A stretch of 64,000 bases of DNA from Gamsiella multidivaricata (lineage: Eukaryota > Mortierellomycota > Mortierellomycetes > Mortierellales > Mortierellaceae). Positions 10,557-20,311 of the stretch are shown piece by piece; the stretch's first letter is position 1, and each line of letters opens with the position of its first letter. The position numbers and the translations under genes are program-made. The DNA is taken from positions 310,001 through 374,000 of the forward strand of contig NW_026251730.1 in the NCBI RefSeq assembly GCF_025024155.1. The letters run 5' to 3'. Under the pieces are notes generated by a model, which worked only from the letters and a program-made list of their open reading frames with translations, ran no database searches and was not told the DNA's origin.

Positions 10557-12246
10557 TGTTGATAGCCTTGATGTGTGTTGCTGAGTTGATTTAACGCTTT
10601 CGCTGAAGCGTTGGAGATTGAAGGGGAGAAAAAAAGAAAAGAAAAAAAAAAGAAGTCGTTACGAGGGAGGCCGATTGTTGTGAGAGATGAGTGTCTGGGA
10701 CCTGAGAGGGACGGAGGGGCGGGTCGGATGTGCAGGTGTGATGTGGAGGCAAGAAAGCGGTAGATAGCCGATAGACAGATTGCGCCGGTGAGGAAGGTGA
10801 AAGACTAGGGTGGCCAAGCGCGTCCGAGGTCGTTCAAAGAGAGGAATTATCGTAAAGGTCGTGGAAAGCTGGGGGGGGGGCAAGTATCATAACAATCACA
10901 ACAGTGGCAAATGGAGGGTGTATGGAGGAGGGGGAGGAGGAGGAGATGGGGAGGAGAAAAAAAAAAAGGGACGAGGAGCGAAGGAGTGGGAAGCAGAAGA
11001 AGATTGCGGATGAGATATATAGGGTCAGCAGAAGGCAGACAAGCCATGGCAGGTCAGGGCAGGGGGGGAGATGATGATGATGATTGTGGGCGGAACCCCT
11101 CCTCGCGACACGCAGGTGCCTGTTGTTTATCTGTTGGTCCGTCTGCGAGCGGCAAAGACTGCTGGTGTGTGATGTCGTTGTAATTTTAGACCAGCAGAGG
11201 GAGACTCCGACCGTCATATGGCCCATGGTGTCGACATTGTTTGTTAGGCGCGGTGGTTGGGGAGTGACCCCTCCCGCGACGTGGGGGATAGTCGGTCTAC
11301 GGAGCGATGTTTGTGCAGTGTAGACTATGTGCAGTAGTACAGTCTTGGCCGTACCTTTCCCTGCTCCCCTGCAAAATAAAAAATAAAAAAAGGGGTGGCA
11401 CAGACCAGCTGACAGCATCCGAACCACAGGACGGTACAAACGCGTAGGGGCGATATAAGGTTTGACCCCTATTTTCCGTGTCCTCTGACCTCGCCCATAC
11501 ATATACACACACACACACATACACACACATCCTACGCCGATCGTTTTTATGTCACCCTTACCGTCCTCGCGTGCTCCTCAATAAATACTGTACGTTGAAC
11601 ACCAAGGACTGCAACAAAAGAAAACGAAAGCCCAAACCTGCTTACACCCCCAACACACCCCTAGTGATTGGCGGCTCACCATTTGCCTCGTCTGCTTCAA
11701 GGCGTCAATAGTCTGCACTTCAACCTGTGCCCGAGTCCCTCGCATGATCACCACTCGCTGCATAGGGGCTATCTTTTGGAACGTTCGACATGGATGTGGG
11801 GTGAAGCAGCACGTACGACTGGCACTGGAGGTGTCAAGTCAGCTCTGGCATATAAAGTCATTGGAAATCGCTGTTGATGATCGGATCCATTGACTATAAG
11901 ACAAGTTGAGTACTAAAGGCTGGTAGTAGCTAAGGAGATTTAATGAAAGATTGCGAGTATGTCTGCGCAAGAACCAGATTGATTAAGCAATAAACGTGTT
12001 TTGCTGTGCACTCGGCTTCATTTTTAACGGTTTGCAACTGTACAACGGAAAAAAAGAAGAATGAGTAACAAAATGAACTAAACATATGGGTGCAAATATA
12101 TAAAAGCATGGGAGAACCTTGTTTTAGAATCTGAACGTGTGGCAAACGACCGGCTTCTAGTCTAATTGAGGGGAACGTTCGCAGCTCTTAAAAAAAAAGT
12201 TAACTCACAAGGCGATTTGGAGGATGCAAAAAATAAGAATATAAAC
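10557..12246. other. Intergenic stretch rich in purine/pyrimidine tracts
   Basis: It contains G-rich and A-rich runs on the plus strand (10630-11080) and a CA repeat. The longest ORF (10834-11526, minus) is only the complement of these tracts. I see no supported gene. Confidence 0.5.
11505..11530. repeat. (CA)n microsatellite
   Basis: An almost pure run of CA/AC dinucleotides with one interrupting T. Confidence 0.85.
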
Positions 12247-12829
12247 TCATTGTGCATGGGTAATAGATCTCTCCTTTTGGGACCGAACATTGTGTGCAAA
12301 CACGAACTCTGTTGACTTAGCATGCCAGACAATTAATGTCAAACCATCAAAAAGGATGGCTGGATCCTGTAAAAAACTGTTGTATGTATCGCCAATGAGA
12401 TGCCGGTCCTTTATAACGAGTCCAAAGCACCTGGGTACAGGATGTCTGAGACGAAGCTCAAGGAGAAGTGGCCATGGGTCAAGATCGCCCGCAACTACGA
12501 TGGGGATGTAGCGAAAAATAATATACAACAAATTCAAATATCAAACAGACCCTGGCAACAGCAGCGTCAAGAATAGCTACTCAGGATGTGAGCTTACCGC
12601 TTGCTAATCTGCTGCGCGTTTAAGAATTGATCCGCATGCGTCAGTCAGTCGGATATGACCATTGACATGGATGCCCTTCTAGCACAGAAGTAATAGACAA
12701 CTTGCGAAACTCAAACTTCGGACTGAAATTCAATAAGGTTCGCGTTTTTTTTTTTTTTTTGCCCAATTTCGAGGGTCGAAACTTGGCACTCACACCCAAG
12801 TTCCATGCGCAATGCATTGGCTCATATCC

Positions 12830-13156
12830 TCATTTTTTTTTTGGTGGCAACAAACGACAACCAGCGTAGCATGTCTCCCTGTCTCTTTCTGTCAAGCCCA
12901 GTCCATTATCACCCAGTCCATGTTCTTCACGCTCTGGTATGACAGCCTGCTCAGCCAGGTTGTCTCTTTGATCGCGCTCGAAACGAATCTGTTCATCGAG
13001 CTCTTCCGGTAGGATGTCGATGTCATGATCCAGCAGGTTGACATCGCTGCCAACATCGTCACTGTCGCTGTCGGTGTGGTTGTCATTGTAAGTAGTGTGG
13101 TTGCCGAAGATATTGCTGTCGCTGTCATTGTCACTGCGGGGTATGCGGAGTGACAT
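12830..13156 (-). CDS. Possible small hypothetical gene, Asp/Ser-rich
   Basis: An ATG at 13156 opens a 108-codon frame whose first 60 residues are rich in Asp, Ser and Asn and whose middle is charged (PEELDEQIRFERDQRDNLAEQ). It ends in poly-Lys encoded by an A run, which suggests that the real gene splices out before that point. A second minus-strand frame at 12537-12247, preceded by TTTTTACAG-like acceptor sequence, could be a later exon, but no join can be proven. It resembles no family I know. Biased composition alone could produce it. Confidence 0.25.
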   Translation of the reverse strand: MSLRIPRSDNDSDSNIFGNHTTYNDNHTDSDSDDVGSDVNLLDHDIDILPEELDEQIRFERDQRDNLAEQAVIPEREEHGLGDNGLGLTERDRETCYAGCRLLPPKKK

Positions 13157-13840
13157 GTTTTTTTAAGAGGAAGGAGCGGTTGAGTTGGCGTCAGTAGTGG
13201 CGAAATAGGAAAATGAGATGTCCCTACCCTTGCGGCATACTTTCCACTCGGTGTATATATCTTTTACTTTTGTGTACACGCTGAACTTGGGCAACCCTTT
13301 CGCAATGAAGTTCGACCTTGAAAAACTTTATTTCACTTTGGAAAATGGTTTCGCAAACTGTCTAATGTGCCTGGACTCTCCTGGATATAGCTATCGTACT
13401 ATTCCGCTGTCTATAGTGTCTATAGTGTCTATAGTGGTTGCGCCTTTGTTTCCTGCACGATAGACCACGCTTCGATTAGTAGCTTTGTTCCGACGCCATG
13501 TACACTTTTTTTTTTTCTTTAAAAAAAAAAAAAACCATGAAAAACCCTGCCCAAATCAACATTGACGGGAACGAAAAGGGCGGAAAAAGTCAAATAGTCA
13601 AATAATCAAATACCGGCCTATGTTCTCGACTGCTGAACTTCGTGGCCAAAACTCAACATGTCGCCTTCACTGAAGGCACAGGCGTCCTAGAAAATGGTGG
13701 CGAAAGGTCAATTGAGTGCATGGGTGGTGCAAGAACAATTGAATACCTAGATGACAAAAGTCAACTGAGAAAATGGTGGCAACTTCCATTTATGGCTAAG
13801 ATGCGCGACCCAAGCGGTCGAACACACAGAAGCTATTCTT

Positions 13841-13850
13841 GCATATAAGA
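13841..13850 (+). promoter_or_regulatory. TATA-like element of F-box gene A
   Basis: CATATAAG lies about 155 bp before the ATG and is conserved at the matching place in F-box gene B (24171-24180). A pyrimidine-rich leader follows in both. The assignment rests on position and conservation between the two copies. Confidence 0.5.
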
Positions 13851-13998
13851 AGCTCAACTGTCCCCCGGTCTCTTCATATCCTCATTAGCGCCTTTAGTTT
13901 TGATCGCAGCCTTCCTTCTATCAGCTATCCATTCTTCCTTCGCACCTTGCTTCCTTCACCATCTACTTTTTCAATCACCCCTACCCTCCACGCCAACA

Positions 13999-15717
13999 AT
14001 GGAAAAGGAATCCATCTTTGACAGCCCTCTGGTCAAGAGCGAGGTTGCAAAATACCTCTCCAACAATGATCTAGCACAGTGTGCTCTCGTCTCCAAGAAG
14101 TGGTCTGCCTGGTTCCTTCCTGCCCTCTGGCGCTCCATCAAATTCGAGCCGCCATCAACGATCTCACCTGAGGGTCTGAAACGACATCAAGATCATATCC
14201 AGTCCCTCCAAGGTTGTCAAATTAACTTGGCGGCTCGGCCCCACGTTTGGTCATATCCTAACCTCACGTCGCTTGAGTTTGGACCCGGTTTCGGTCGCCA
14301 CGGTCGTCGAGTGGACCTTGCGACCTTGAAAATGGTGGCAGGATCGCCTCATTTGGAGCATCTCAAGATATCGCTCAATCTCGACCATGTGGATGTCTAC
14401 CAAGAACTGAGGCGGGTTCTTCAGTCGCTGACTCGGCTAAAGAGCTTGGAATTGCACCTCACTGAATTTATCGATCTGGTTGTCATTCAGGATATTCTGG
14501 AGATATGTAGCCGAGTCAAATTCCTATCAGTATTTCTGGATGGCGCGGCCTACGCTATCCCAGGAGACGAAGGAGCTCAGCTCAAGCTCGCAACGGAGGC
14601 CATGAAGCGCATGCAGGACACCCAGGTCCAGCACTTGGAGTTCCAGGCGACTGACGAGATCCTCGAATTGTCGATTTTGCCATTGTTTTTAAAGAAATGT
14701 CCCATGTTGGAGAGCCTCAGCCTGCCATCACTGTGCCAGGAGCAGACAATGGAACAAGTGGTAGAGATAATCAAGGAGAGAACATGTCCGAGACTGAAGC
14801 ATTGGAGCCACGGTCGTATTGGCTACAGCGGAATGGTGGAAGATCTTTTCTTGGAAACATTTCGAGCAACCAAGTCTGGCACCGGCGAGTACGGCAGTGA
14901 TAGAGATTGGATGGAAGGTGGTCTGAAGACGATCGCAGTGGGGTACCTAGTGGCACTGGACGAACGCGTAATTCGAACAATCACGGAGTATCATGGTACG
15001 ACACTGACAACCATGAATACTCCCGGTTTCACCATGGACCTCCCATCCCTCACGCTACTTTTGAGCGAACTCCCAGCGTTGAAGTCCTTCAAGGTTATGG
15101 TCACTTTACCATACGCATCGACGTACGATCCGGACTTGGAGTTGACAAAGAAGACTTCGTGGGCCTGCACTGGGTTGAAGCATCTAGAGTTGAACTTCAA
15201 CACTACGGGAACCTTCAGTTTCCCTGGAGGAAAACGCTGGGATGTTTCAGTAGAGAAGGACTGTACGGACTATTTGTTTTCACAGATCGGGAGCTTGACG
15301 CAGTTGGAGGAGCTGGTCCTGAAATCGAGCGGCTTCGATCCATTTGTCTTGAAGAACGGATACCTGACACCGTTGTCTGGATTATCGAATCTCAAATCAT
15401 TGCGCCTGCCACGGCAATGCAACATACGTATGGGTGCAGAGGAGGCAGAGTGGATGGCCGAGAACTGGACAAGTCTGGTTTATGTCGCGATTGAGGTACC
15501 GCCCAGAGCTCTCGTATCAGATGGAAAATCGCGCGAGGCATTTGAGGCAACGTTGAAGGAGAAGCGGCCAAGCGTCGAGATCGGTCCTAGTCAGCCTTAT
15601 TCTCGCATGTGGTACGGAGGGGGTTTCGGCGCTCAAGCTGCTGGATTTGGTGGCTGGGATGTACAGAGTGGATTCGTCCCATTCCCTTGGATACGCCGAA
15701 CAATGAATATCAAATAA
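13999..15717 (+). CDS. F-box / leucine-rich-repeat protein, copy A
   Basis: This single-exon gene encodes 572 residues. The start is the ATG at 13999, in the context CCAACAATGG, which is identical in copy B; the frame upstream is open but lies in the leader. Residues 8-45 form an F-box-like segment (VAKYLSNNDLAQCALVSKKWSAWFLPALWRS). The rest is made of irregular leucine-rich repeats (LTSLEF, LEHLKI, LKSLEL, LESLSL, LKHLEL, LEELVL, LKSLRL). Such proteins usually recruit substrates to SCF ubiquitin ligases through Skp1; the substrate is unknown. The C-terminus is Gly-rich. Copy B is nearly identical over the first two thirds and differs more towards the C-terminus. Confidence 0.85.
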   Translation: MEKESIFDSPLVKSEVAKYLSNNDLAQCALVSKKWSAWFLPALWRSIKFEPPSTISPEGLKRHQDHIQSLQGCQINLAARPHVWSYPNLTSLEFGPGFGRHGRRVDLATLKMVAGSPHLEHLKISLNLDHVDVYQELRRVLQSLTRLKSLELHLTEFIDLVVIQDILEICSRVKFLSVFLDGAAYAIPGDEGAQLKLATEAMKRMQDTQVQHLEFQATDEILELSILPLFLKKCPMLESLSLPSLCQEQTMEQVVEIIKERTCPRLKHWSHGRIGYSGMVEDLFLETFRATKSGTGEYGSDRDWMEGGLKTIAVGYLVALDERVIRTITEYHGTTLTTMNTPGFTMDLPSLTLLLSELPALKSFKVMVTLPYASTYDPDLELTKKTSWACTGLKHLELNFNTTGTFSFPGGKRWDVSVEKDCTDYLFSQIGSLTQLEELVLKSSGFDPFVLKNGYLTPLSGLSNLKSLRLPRQCNIRMGAEEAEWMAENWTSLVYVAIEVPPRALVSDGKSREAFEATLKEKRPSVEIGPSQPYSRMWYGGGFGAQAAGFGGWDVQSGFVPFPWIRRTMNIK

Positions 15718-15888
15718 ATAGTGAGTGGTAGTAATACTCAGGTTTTTATTATTTTGGGAATAGGGTAAAAATTATGTTTCGAACTGGGTGTCTAGTCAGT
15801 TCGTGATTAATGGAGGCCGAACCGCATAGCGGATATGTGTCAGACATTGCGCTATCCAGCGTGGCTCCGGGGGATGGGGATATATGTA

Positions 15889-16783
15889 CAGTCCACTCCC
15901 GGATTAGCCGACAAAACGTCGCTTTAATCCGAATTTTCGTATTCTGTCAACGTCTGCCAATACAAATAATATGAGTGCTATCCCGTCCCTGTCTTCCTCC
16001 CATCCCCCATCCCCATCTCCACATCCACATCCAGATCCTCTTCCGAAGCTAAGACAAAGTCCTCGACGGCGACCGAGGTCATGGTGACAACGACCAAAGC
16101 TAGGGTGAAGTCTCCGACAACAGCAGGGGCATTAACAACCACAACCACAACCACAGCCGTATAAAAACTAACCAAACATCCTGCAAGGAAACATCCAGCG
16201 GCTAAGTCAAAGACGGCCACTCCATCGATAGCTTCAGCAGCTGAAACATCTACCAAAAAGAAATAGCGCAGAGTTATTTCGTTGGCCTTGAAAGCAGATT
16301 TCATCAAGGGTTTACGCACCGAACAACAACAGACAGGGGTATCCATCCTGCTGTGCTGCTGATGGGTTGGACAAACAGAAGCCGTTTATGCTGCGTAAGG
16401 CGAGTTTGCTCTGGAAAGCGCGCGTTTATCTACTCTACTTGCAGCCAAGCACAATCCTTGCAGCACTTTTTTTTTTTTTTTTTTTTTTTTCCGGCTTCGA
16501 TAAGCTGCTCTCCGTCCTAGAAACCTGGATTTGGACATGAAGGCAAGACTCAAAATTTTTCATGATTGGACAGGGTGCCGCGCTATGCTTCTTGATCGAA
16601 AGAAGCCTGGACAGTCTCTTGATCTCCGTGTTGCAGACCTGATGGCACTTGATGGAGGAGACAAGATACCAACTGTCTGACAGCGAGTGCCAGTCAGAGG
16701 AACGACAATAAATATTTTAAGTTTTGTTATACTTTTTGTATTGACAGACATTGACAGTTGTCGGCTAATCTGGGAGCGGACTG
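15889..16783. mobile_element. MITE-like element with pogo/mariner-style inverted ends
   Basis: The left end CAGTCCACTCCCGGATTAGC and the reverse complement of the right end CAGTCCGCTCCCAGATTAGC match at 18 of 20 bases. Both continue into CGACA and a shared inner block around TGTCAACGTCTGCCAATAC. The left end follows a TA dinucleotide, as expected for Tc1/mariner elements, but the right end is followed by TC, so the duplication is lost or was never there. The 895-bp interior holds a 26-base T run and Thr-rich or Val-rich ORFs but no transposase. It sits exactly at the junction between the two tandem F-box units. Confidence 0.55.
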
Positions 16784-16814
16784 TCCTCAACAACTGAACT
16801 TTGTGACCAAAGCT

Positions 16815-16823
16815 CACAGGCGT
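16815..16823 (+). repeat. Target-site duplication, left copy (CACAGGCGT)
   Basis: The nine bases directly before the left TIR are identical to the nine directly after the right TIR (24035-24043). The same nine bases occur once, uninterrupted, at 13677-13685 in the paralogous unit. Confidence 0.9.
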
Positions 16824-17490
16824 GAAGCTCTGAACCCATCCCCCTTTGTTCAATTTTTCACTGCAGAGGGGCTGGGACAAAATCTTTCACTTTCTTATGG
16901 GGTCACCCTTTAGTCCATTTTGCCCAAAAAAGGAAAGTGCTCGGTGGTTTTTTGTTCACGTGATCGTACGCGGGCTGCCCAAGCTTATTTCTTGCATCCT
17001 CTTCCTTCATGTCTCCTGTTACAGTGACAATCCACCTGATGAAGAGACCCGGCGCACGCCTCGCAAGTGCCTTCCCAAAACTCCCAACACTCCTGGAACC
17101 CTCCGCAGGACTTACAAAGCAAGGACACATTTTGTTACAGGAGTTGGGAGTTTGTAGCTGTTGGGGTTGTCACCCTTCCTGACGTCCTGACCCTCAATAC
17201 TGTATAGCGCAATGACATACCCACAGGTCTGATCTCCTTCAGCGCCAATATTCCCGTCGCGTCGTCCTTAGGAGGGAGTAATCCAGTGAGTACATACCGA
17301 TGATTGGCATGACAACAGTCACTCATTTCCAAGCACAATCCTAACGAACTTCTTGTCCTTTTATGTTTTTCTCTCTATAGGATACTCCGCAAGGAGCTAC
17401 TGAAGCCCCGCCCGTCCTGACTGGAGCGTGTTCCACTCCAGCGGCATCAATCTCCTTGCAGCTCGCCATGGCGTTCACCGCTGCAGAAGA
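16824..17490 (+). repeat. Left terminal inverted repeat (667 bp)
   Basis: Position x here pairs with 40858 minus x in the right TIR without any length change. No mismatch was noticed in the stretches compared, and three pairs of translated frames are identical. It contains the ATG at 17468 in a strong context (GCCATGGCG) and an intron-like segment 17286-17380 (GTGAGT to CTATAG). It also holds a hairpin-forming CTGGAG/CTCCAG pair near 17420-17442. The inner boundary is where the two coding frames diverge, after MAFTAAEE. Confidence 0.95.
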
Positions 17491-20100
17491 GTCCTTGCCA
17501 AACCCTTTCTGGTTGCCTGAGGAAGAACGTCAGTCTGGACAAGAAGCACATTCTTCACTGTATTTCCGCCTCCGGCGACTACAAGATATCGATTCGCCTG
17601 GACATTCTCGTGGACTCACAACACCATTTACATATGGAACTGTGCCGTCGTCGCTTGCACGAACAGTGGTATCATCTGTGCGCCTTTCTTCGCCACTTCG
17701 GCGGACTGTGTCGTCGCCAATTCAAATTGATTCTTCAGATTCGGACGCGTCTTCAGATGATTATGATTCCACGCCTAAAAAAACTTTCTCCACGCCCATC
17801 AAGCGAATGTCAACATGGAGGGAGGCTGATTGCACCCCACCGCCATATATCTCGACGCCAACATCGTCTCCCTCCACGTCCATGCAGCCGGAGCTGTCGC
17901 CCCTGCAGTTTCTATCTTCGCCATCGCATATTGTACACCAGATACATATACCATTAGTTCAAGAGCACGAAGACGACATTAGCGATTACTCTGTAAGTTA
18001 TTTCAACTAATGACACAGTCATTTGTATTGTAACATTTTAATCATCCTTTGCATGTTGTTTTACACACGCTGTATTCTTTTTTTTCAGACCTCCCCACTT
18101 ACTTTGAGGTCACAAGCCATCAGCACTTGCAAACAAGTTTTCCGCTGTGCACCAAAGGAAGAGCAACTGGAAGTTCTGTATAACATTGAAGCAAAGCACG
18201 ACTGTGTCTTAATTGCTCCTTGTGGCTGGGGCAAGACTTTAGCGTTTTTCCTGCCTATGGTGCTCTGGCCTCGCTCAGTAACCGTCGTCATCTCACCGCT
18301 GATATCTTTGATGGAGGATCAACAGCAGGTAGCTTTCAAGTACTCTTGTAACTGTACGATTGCATATGCCTTCAATAAATGTGTCTATGTTACACGACTG
18401 ACCCCGTCTTTGGATCCTGCCCTACAAATCGATAGAAGCTGGCCGCGGCCGGCATATCGTACTTCGTTCTAACTGGCGCCAACTCGGATGCTATTAACAA
18501 GGGTACGATCCAACGCGCACTAAATGGCGAGTACAGGGCTGTCTACTTCACCCCCGAGATCATTTTCAGCGGCAGCAAGGCAAATTTGCTTCAAGATCTT
18601 TGGCGGAACGAGCAATGGCGATCATTGTTGGCCGCAATAGTGATCGATGAAGTGCACTGCGTCGAGAAATGGGTCAAGTTTCGCGAGGACTATACACGCC
18701 TAGGTGATCTGCGTGTCTGGGCACCTGGAGTACCATTTGTAGGGCTAACAGCGACTCTCACAGCGGACGCTATCCTAAAAACTAAGGCCAAGCTTTTTTT
18801 GTCCAAGGCAACGACGATACGTGTGAACGAGGTTCGCACGAACTTGCGCCTCGAGGTGCACACTCAGCCCAAGGATGCCATGAAAGGCCTCCATAGACTT
18901 TTGCACAAAGAGAAGACCATCGTCTACTTTGATTCAATCGCTGTTCTCATCCGTGTTTTCAAATGTCTGCAGTGGATAAGGCCCGACCTGCAAGGAAAAC
19001 TTGGGTTGTACTTTTCAACCCTAGATGAACAGTACAAGAGGACGACCATGAAAAAATTTGTAGATGGGGACATCCTGATCCTGCTGGCTACCGAGGCTGC
19101 AGGAATGGGTGTCGACATACAGGATGTTGTTCAAGTGATTCAGTACGGGTAAGTTCATATGTTAATAGCATGGAAATTGAGCAATCAGAACGAAACAAGT
19201 TGTCGTATATTTGGGTCGTCAGTCCGCTAGAACGACACTTCTTAATAAAACAAGTAGACCAGAGCAATACCGAGTCACTTCAGCTCAGCCTTTCAAGACT
19301 GAGCTGGAAGGGGCCGGTTCTGATCTCTATATCTTGTGAGCCCAAAACATAACACAAGTTATTATCTCTAAAATATTTCGATATGCACTTGTGAATCATT
19401 TAGTTTTCCAAGGGACATGACAAGCTTGGTGCAACGGTTTGGCCGTGCAGCGCGACGCAAGGATATCAACGGCCGTGCGATTCTCTATGCTCCGCCAGTC
19501 TCTCACAAGACTGTTTCAGATGCACAAGTCCGCCAGTTCCTCCTGGATCACCACAGCAAAAAATGTCTTTGGAGGTTTATCGATGACTTGTTTGGCAACG
19601 AGATTCGTGTTTGCAACAACAACTGTTCAGCATGTCATACTGTTAATTGTCCCCCTCTACTCCCTAGTCGCATTGTCGCCAAATCTGTCATCAGAGGAAG
19701 ATGGCCGAAACGCTCGAAAGAGGAGAAGGCTCTGGCATTACGGGAACTGATATCATGGAGGAAGGATGCCTTCAAGAGGTGGCAAGCAACACAACGTTAC
19801 GCCAATGGTGCAGAAACCGGGATCCTGCCGGACATGACTGCCAAGAAGCTCTCGCAGCAATTCTCAGGGATCAGAACTGCTGAGGCAGTCGCAACCTTCG
19901 CATCTTCTTCCCTCTGGTTTCCTCGTGGAAACCCTCAGAATTGGTTCGTCGAGATCGCACAGCTGCTGGCTAAGATCAACAAGAATATTGATGATGGTCT
20001 CATACCAAGTAGCCAGCTGATAGTGGCGTTGGCTCCAGACCTACCAAACGACGGCTCTGACGGCAATGACGATGGAAGTGATGACGGGGAGGATAGATAA
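17468..20100 (+). CDS. RecQ-family DNA helicase of the transposon
   Basis: Exons 17468-17992, 18089-18328, 18436-19148 and 19404-20100 join in frame to 724 residues. After a Ser/Pro-rich N-terminal 170 residues, the helicase motifs come in order: APCGWGKT (Walker A), VVISPLISLMEDQ, DEVH in VIDEVHCVEKW, GLTATLT, then TIVYFDS, ATEAAGMGVDI and QRFGRAAR. A cysteine set (CLWRFIDDLFGN, then CNNNCSAC) matches the RecQ zinc-binding domain. No HRDC domain is seen. RecQ enzymes unwind DNA 3' to 5'; here it may serve transposition or repair of the donor site (inference). The start lies in the TIR. An upstream open path (ATG 17009, exons 17009-17153 and 17227-17285, then 17381 onward) would add 97 residues shared with the partner gene. 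Confidence 0.85.
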
Positions 20101-20311
20101 TTTTGTCCGCGTACCGCAACCAGTTGCCCACTCTATTCCCTCCACTTCCAACTCCTCTTTCCTCCTCCCTTTATTTTTACATCCGCTATTCCTTACTTTC
20201 TTCTTCTATCCTTTGTTTAGTTAGTCATGCTTTTTTTAATACTTTCATCTGCGTATTCAGAGCAGTATAACGGCAACAATAACAAAGTCATGTTCAAAAT
20301 AGTATTATATT

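Larger units (their letters stand above)
13620..15887 (+). repeat. Tandem duplication, unit A (F-box gene with flanks)
   Basis: This unit is closely similar to a second unit made of 16784-16823 plus 24035-26260. It covers about 380 bp upstream, the whole F-box gene and about 170 bp downstream. Homology downstream stops at a GTATGTA-like sequence, exactly where the MITE-like element begins in this copy. The upstream part contains CACAGGCGT at 13677-13685 without an insertion, which makes it the reference empty site for the transposon in unit B. Confidence 0.85.

Noticed and set aside
10834..11526. A 230-codon minus-strand ORF
   Set aside because: It is the complement of G/A-rich tracts and a CA repeat; the translation is low-complexity with no motif or splice context.
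14907..15494. A 195-codon plus-strand ORF inside F-box copy A, with a 195-codon counterpart at 25268-25855 in copy B
   Set aside because: It lies in another frame of a clearly coding LRR region; the equal length follows from the close DNA similarity of the two copies, not from selection on that frame.
16846..17157. A 103-codon ORF present in both inverted repeats
   Set aside because: Its presence in both repeats is explained by their identity. A different frame, spliced from ATG 17009, joins better to the following genes, so it was not listed as a separate gene.
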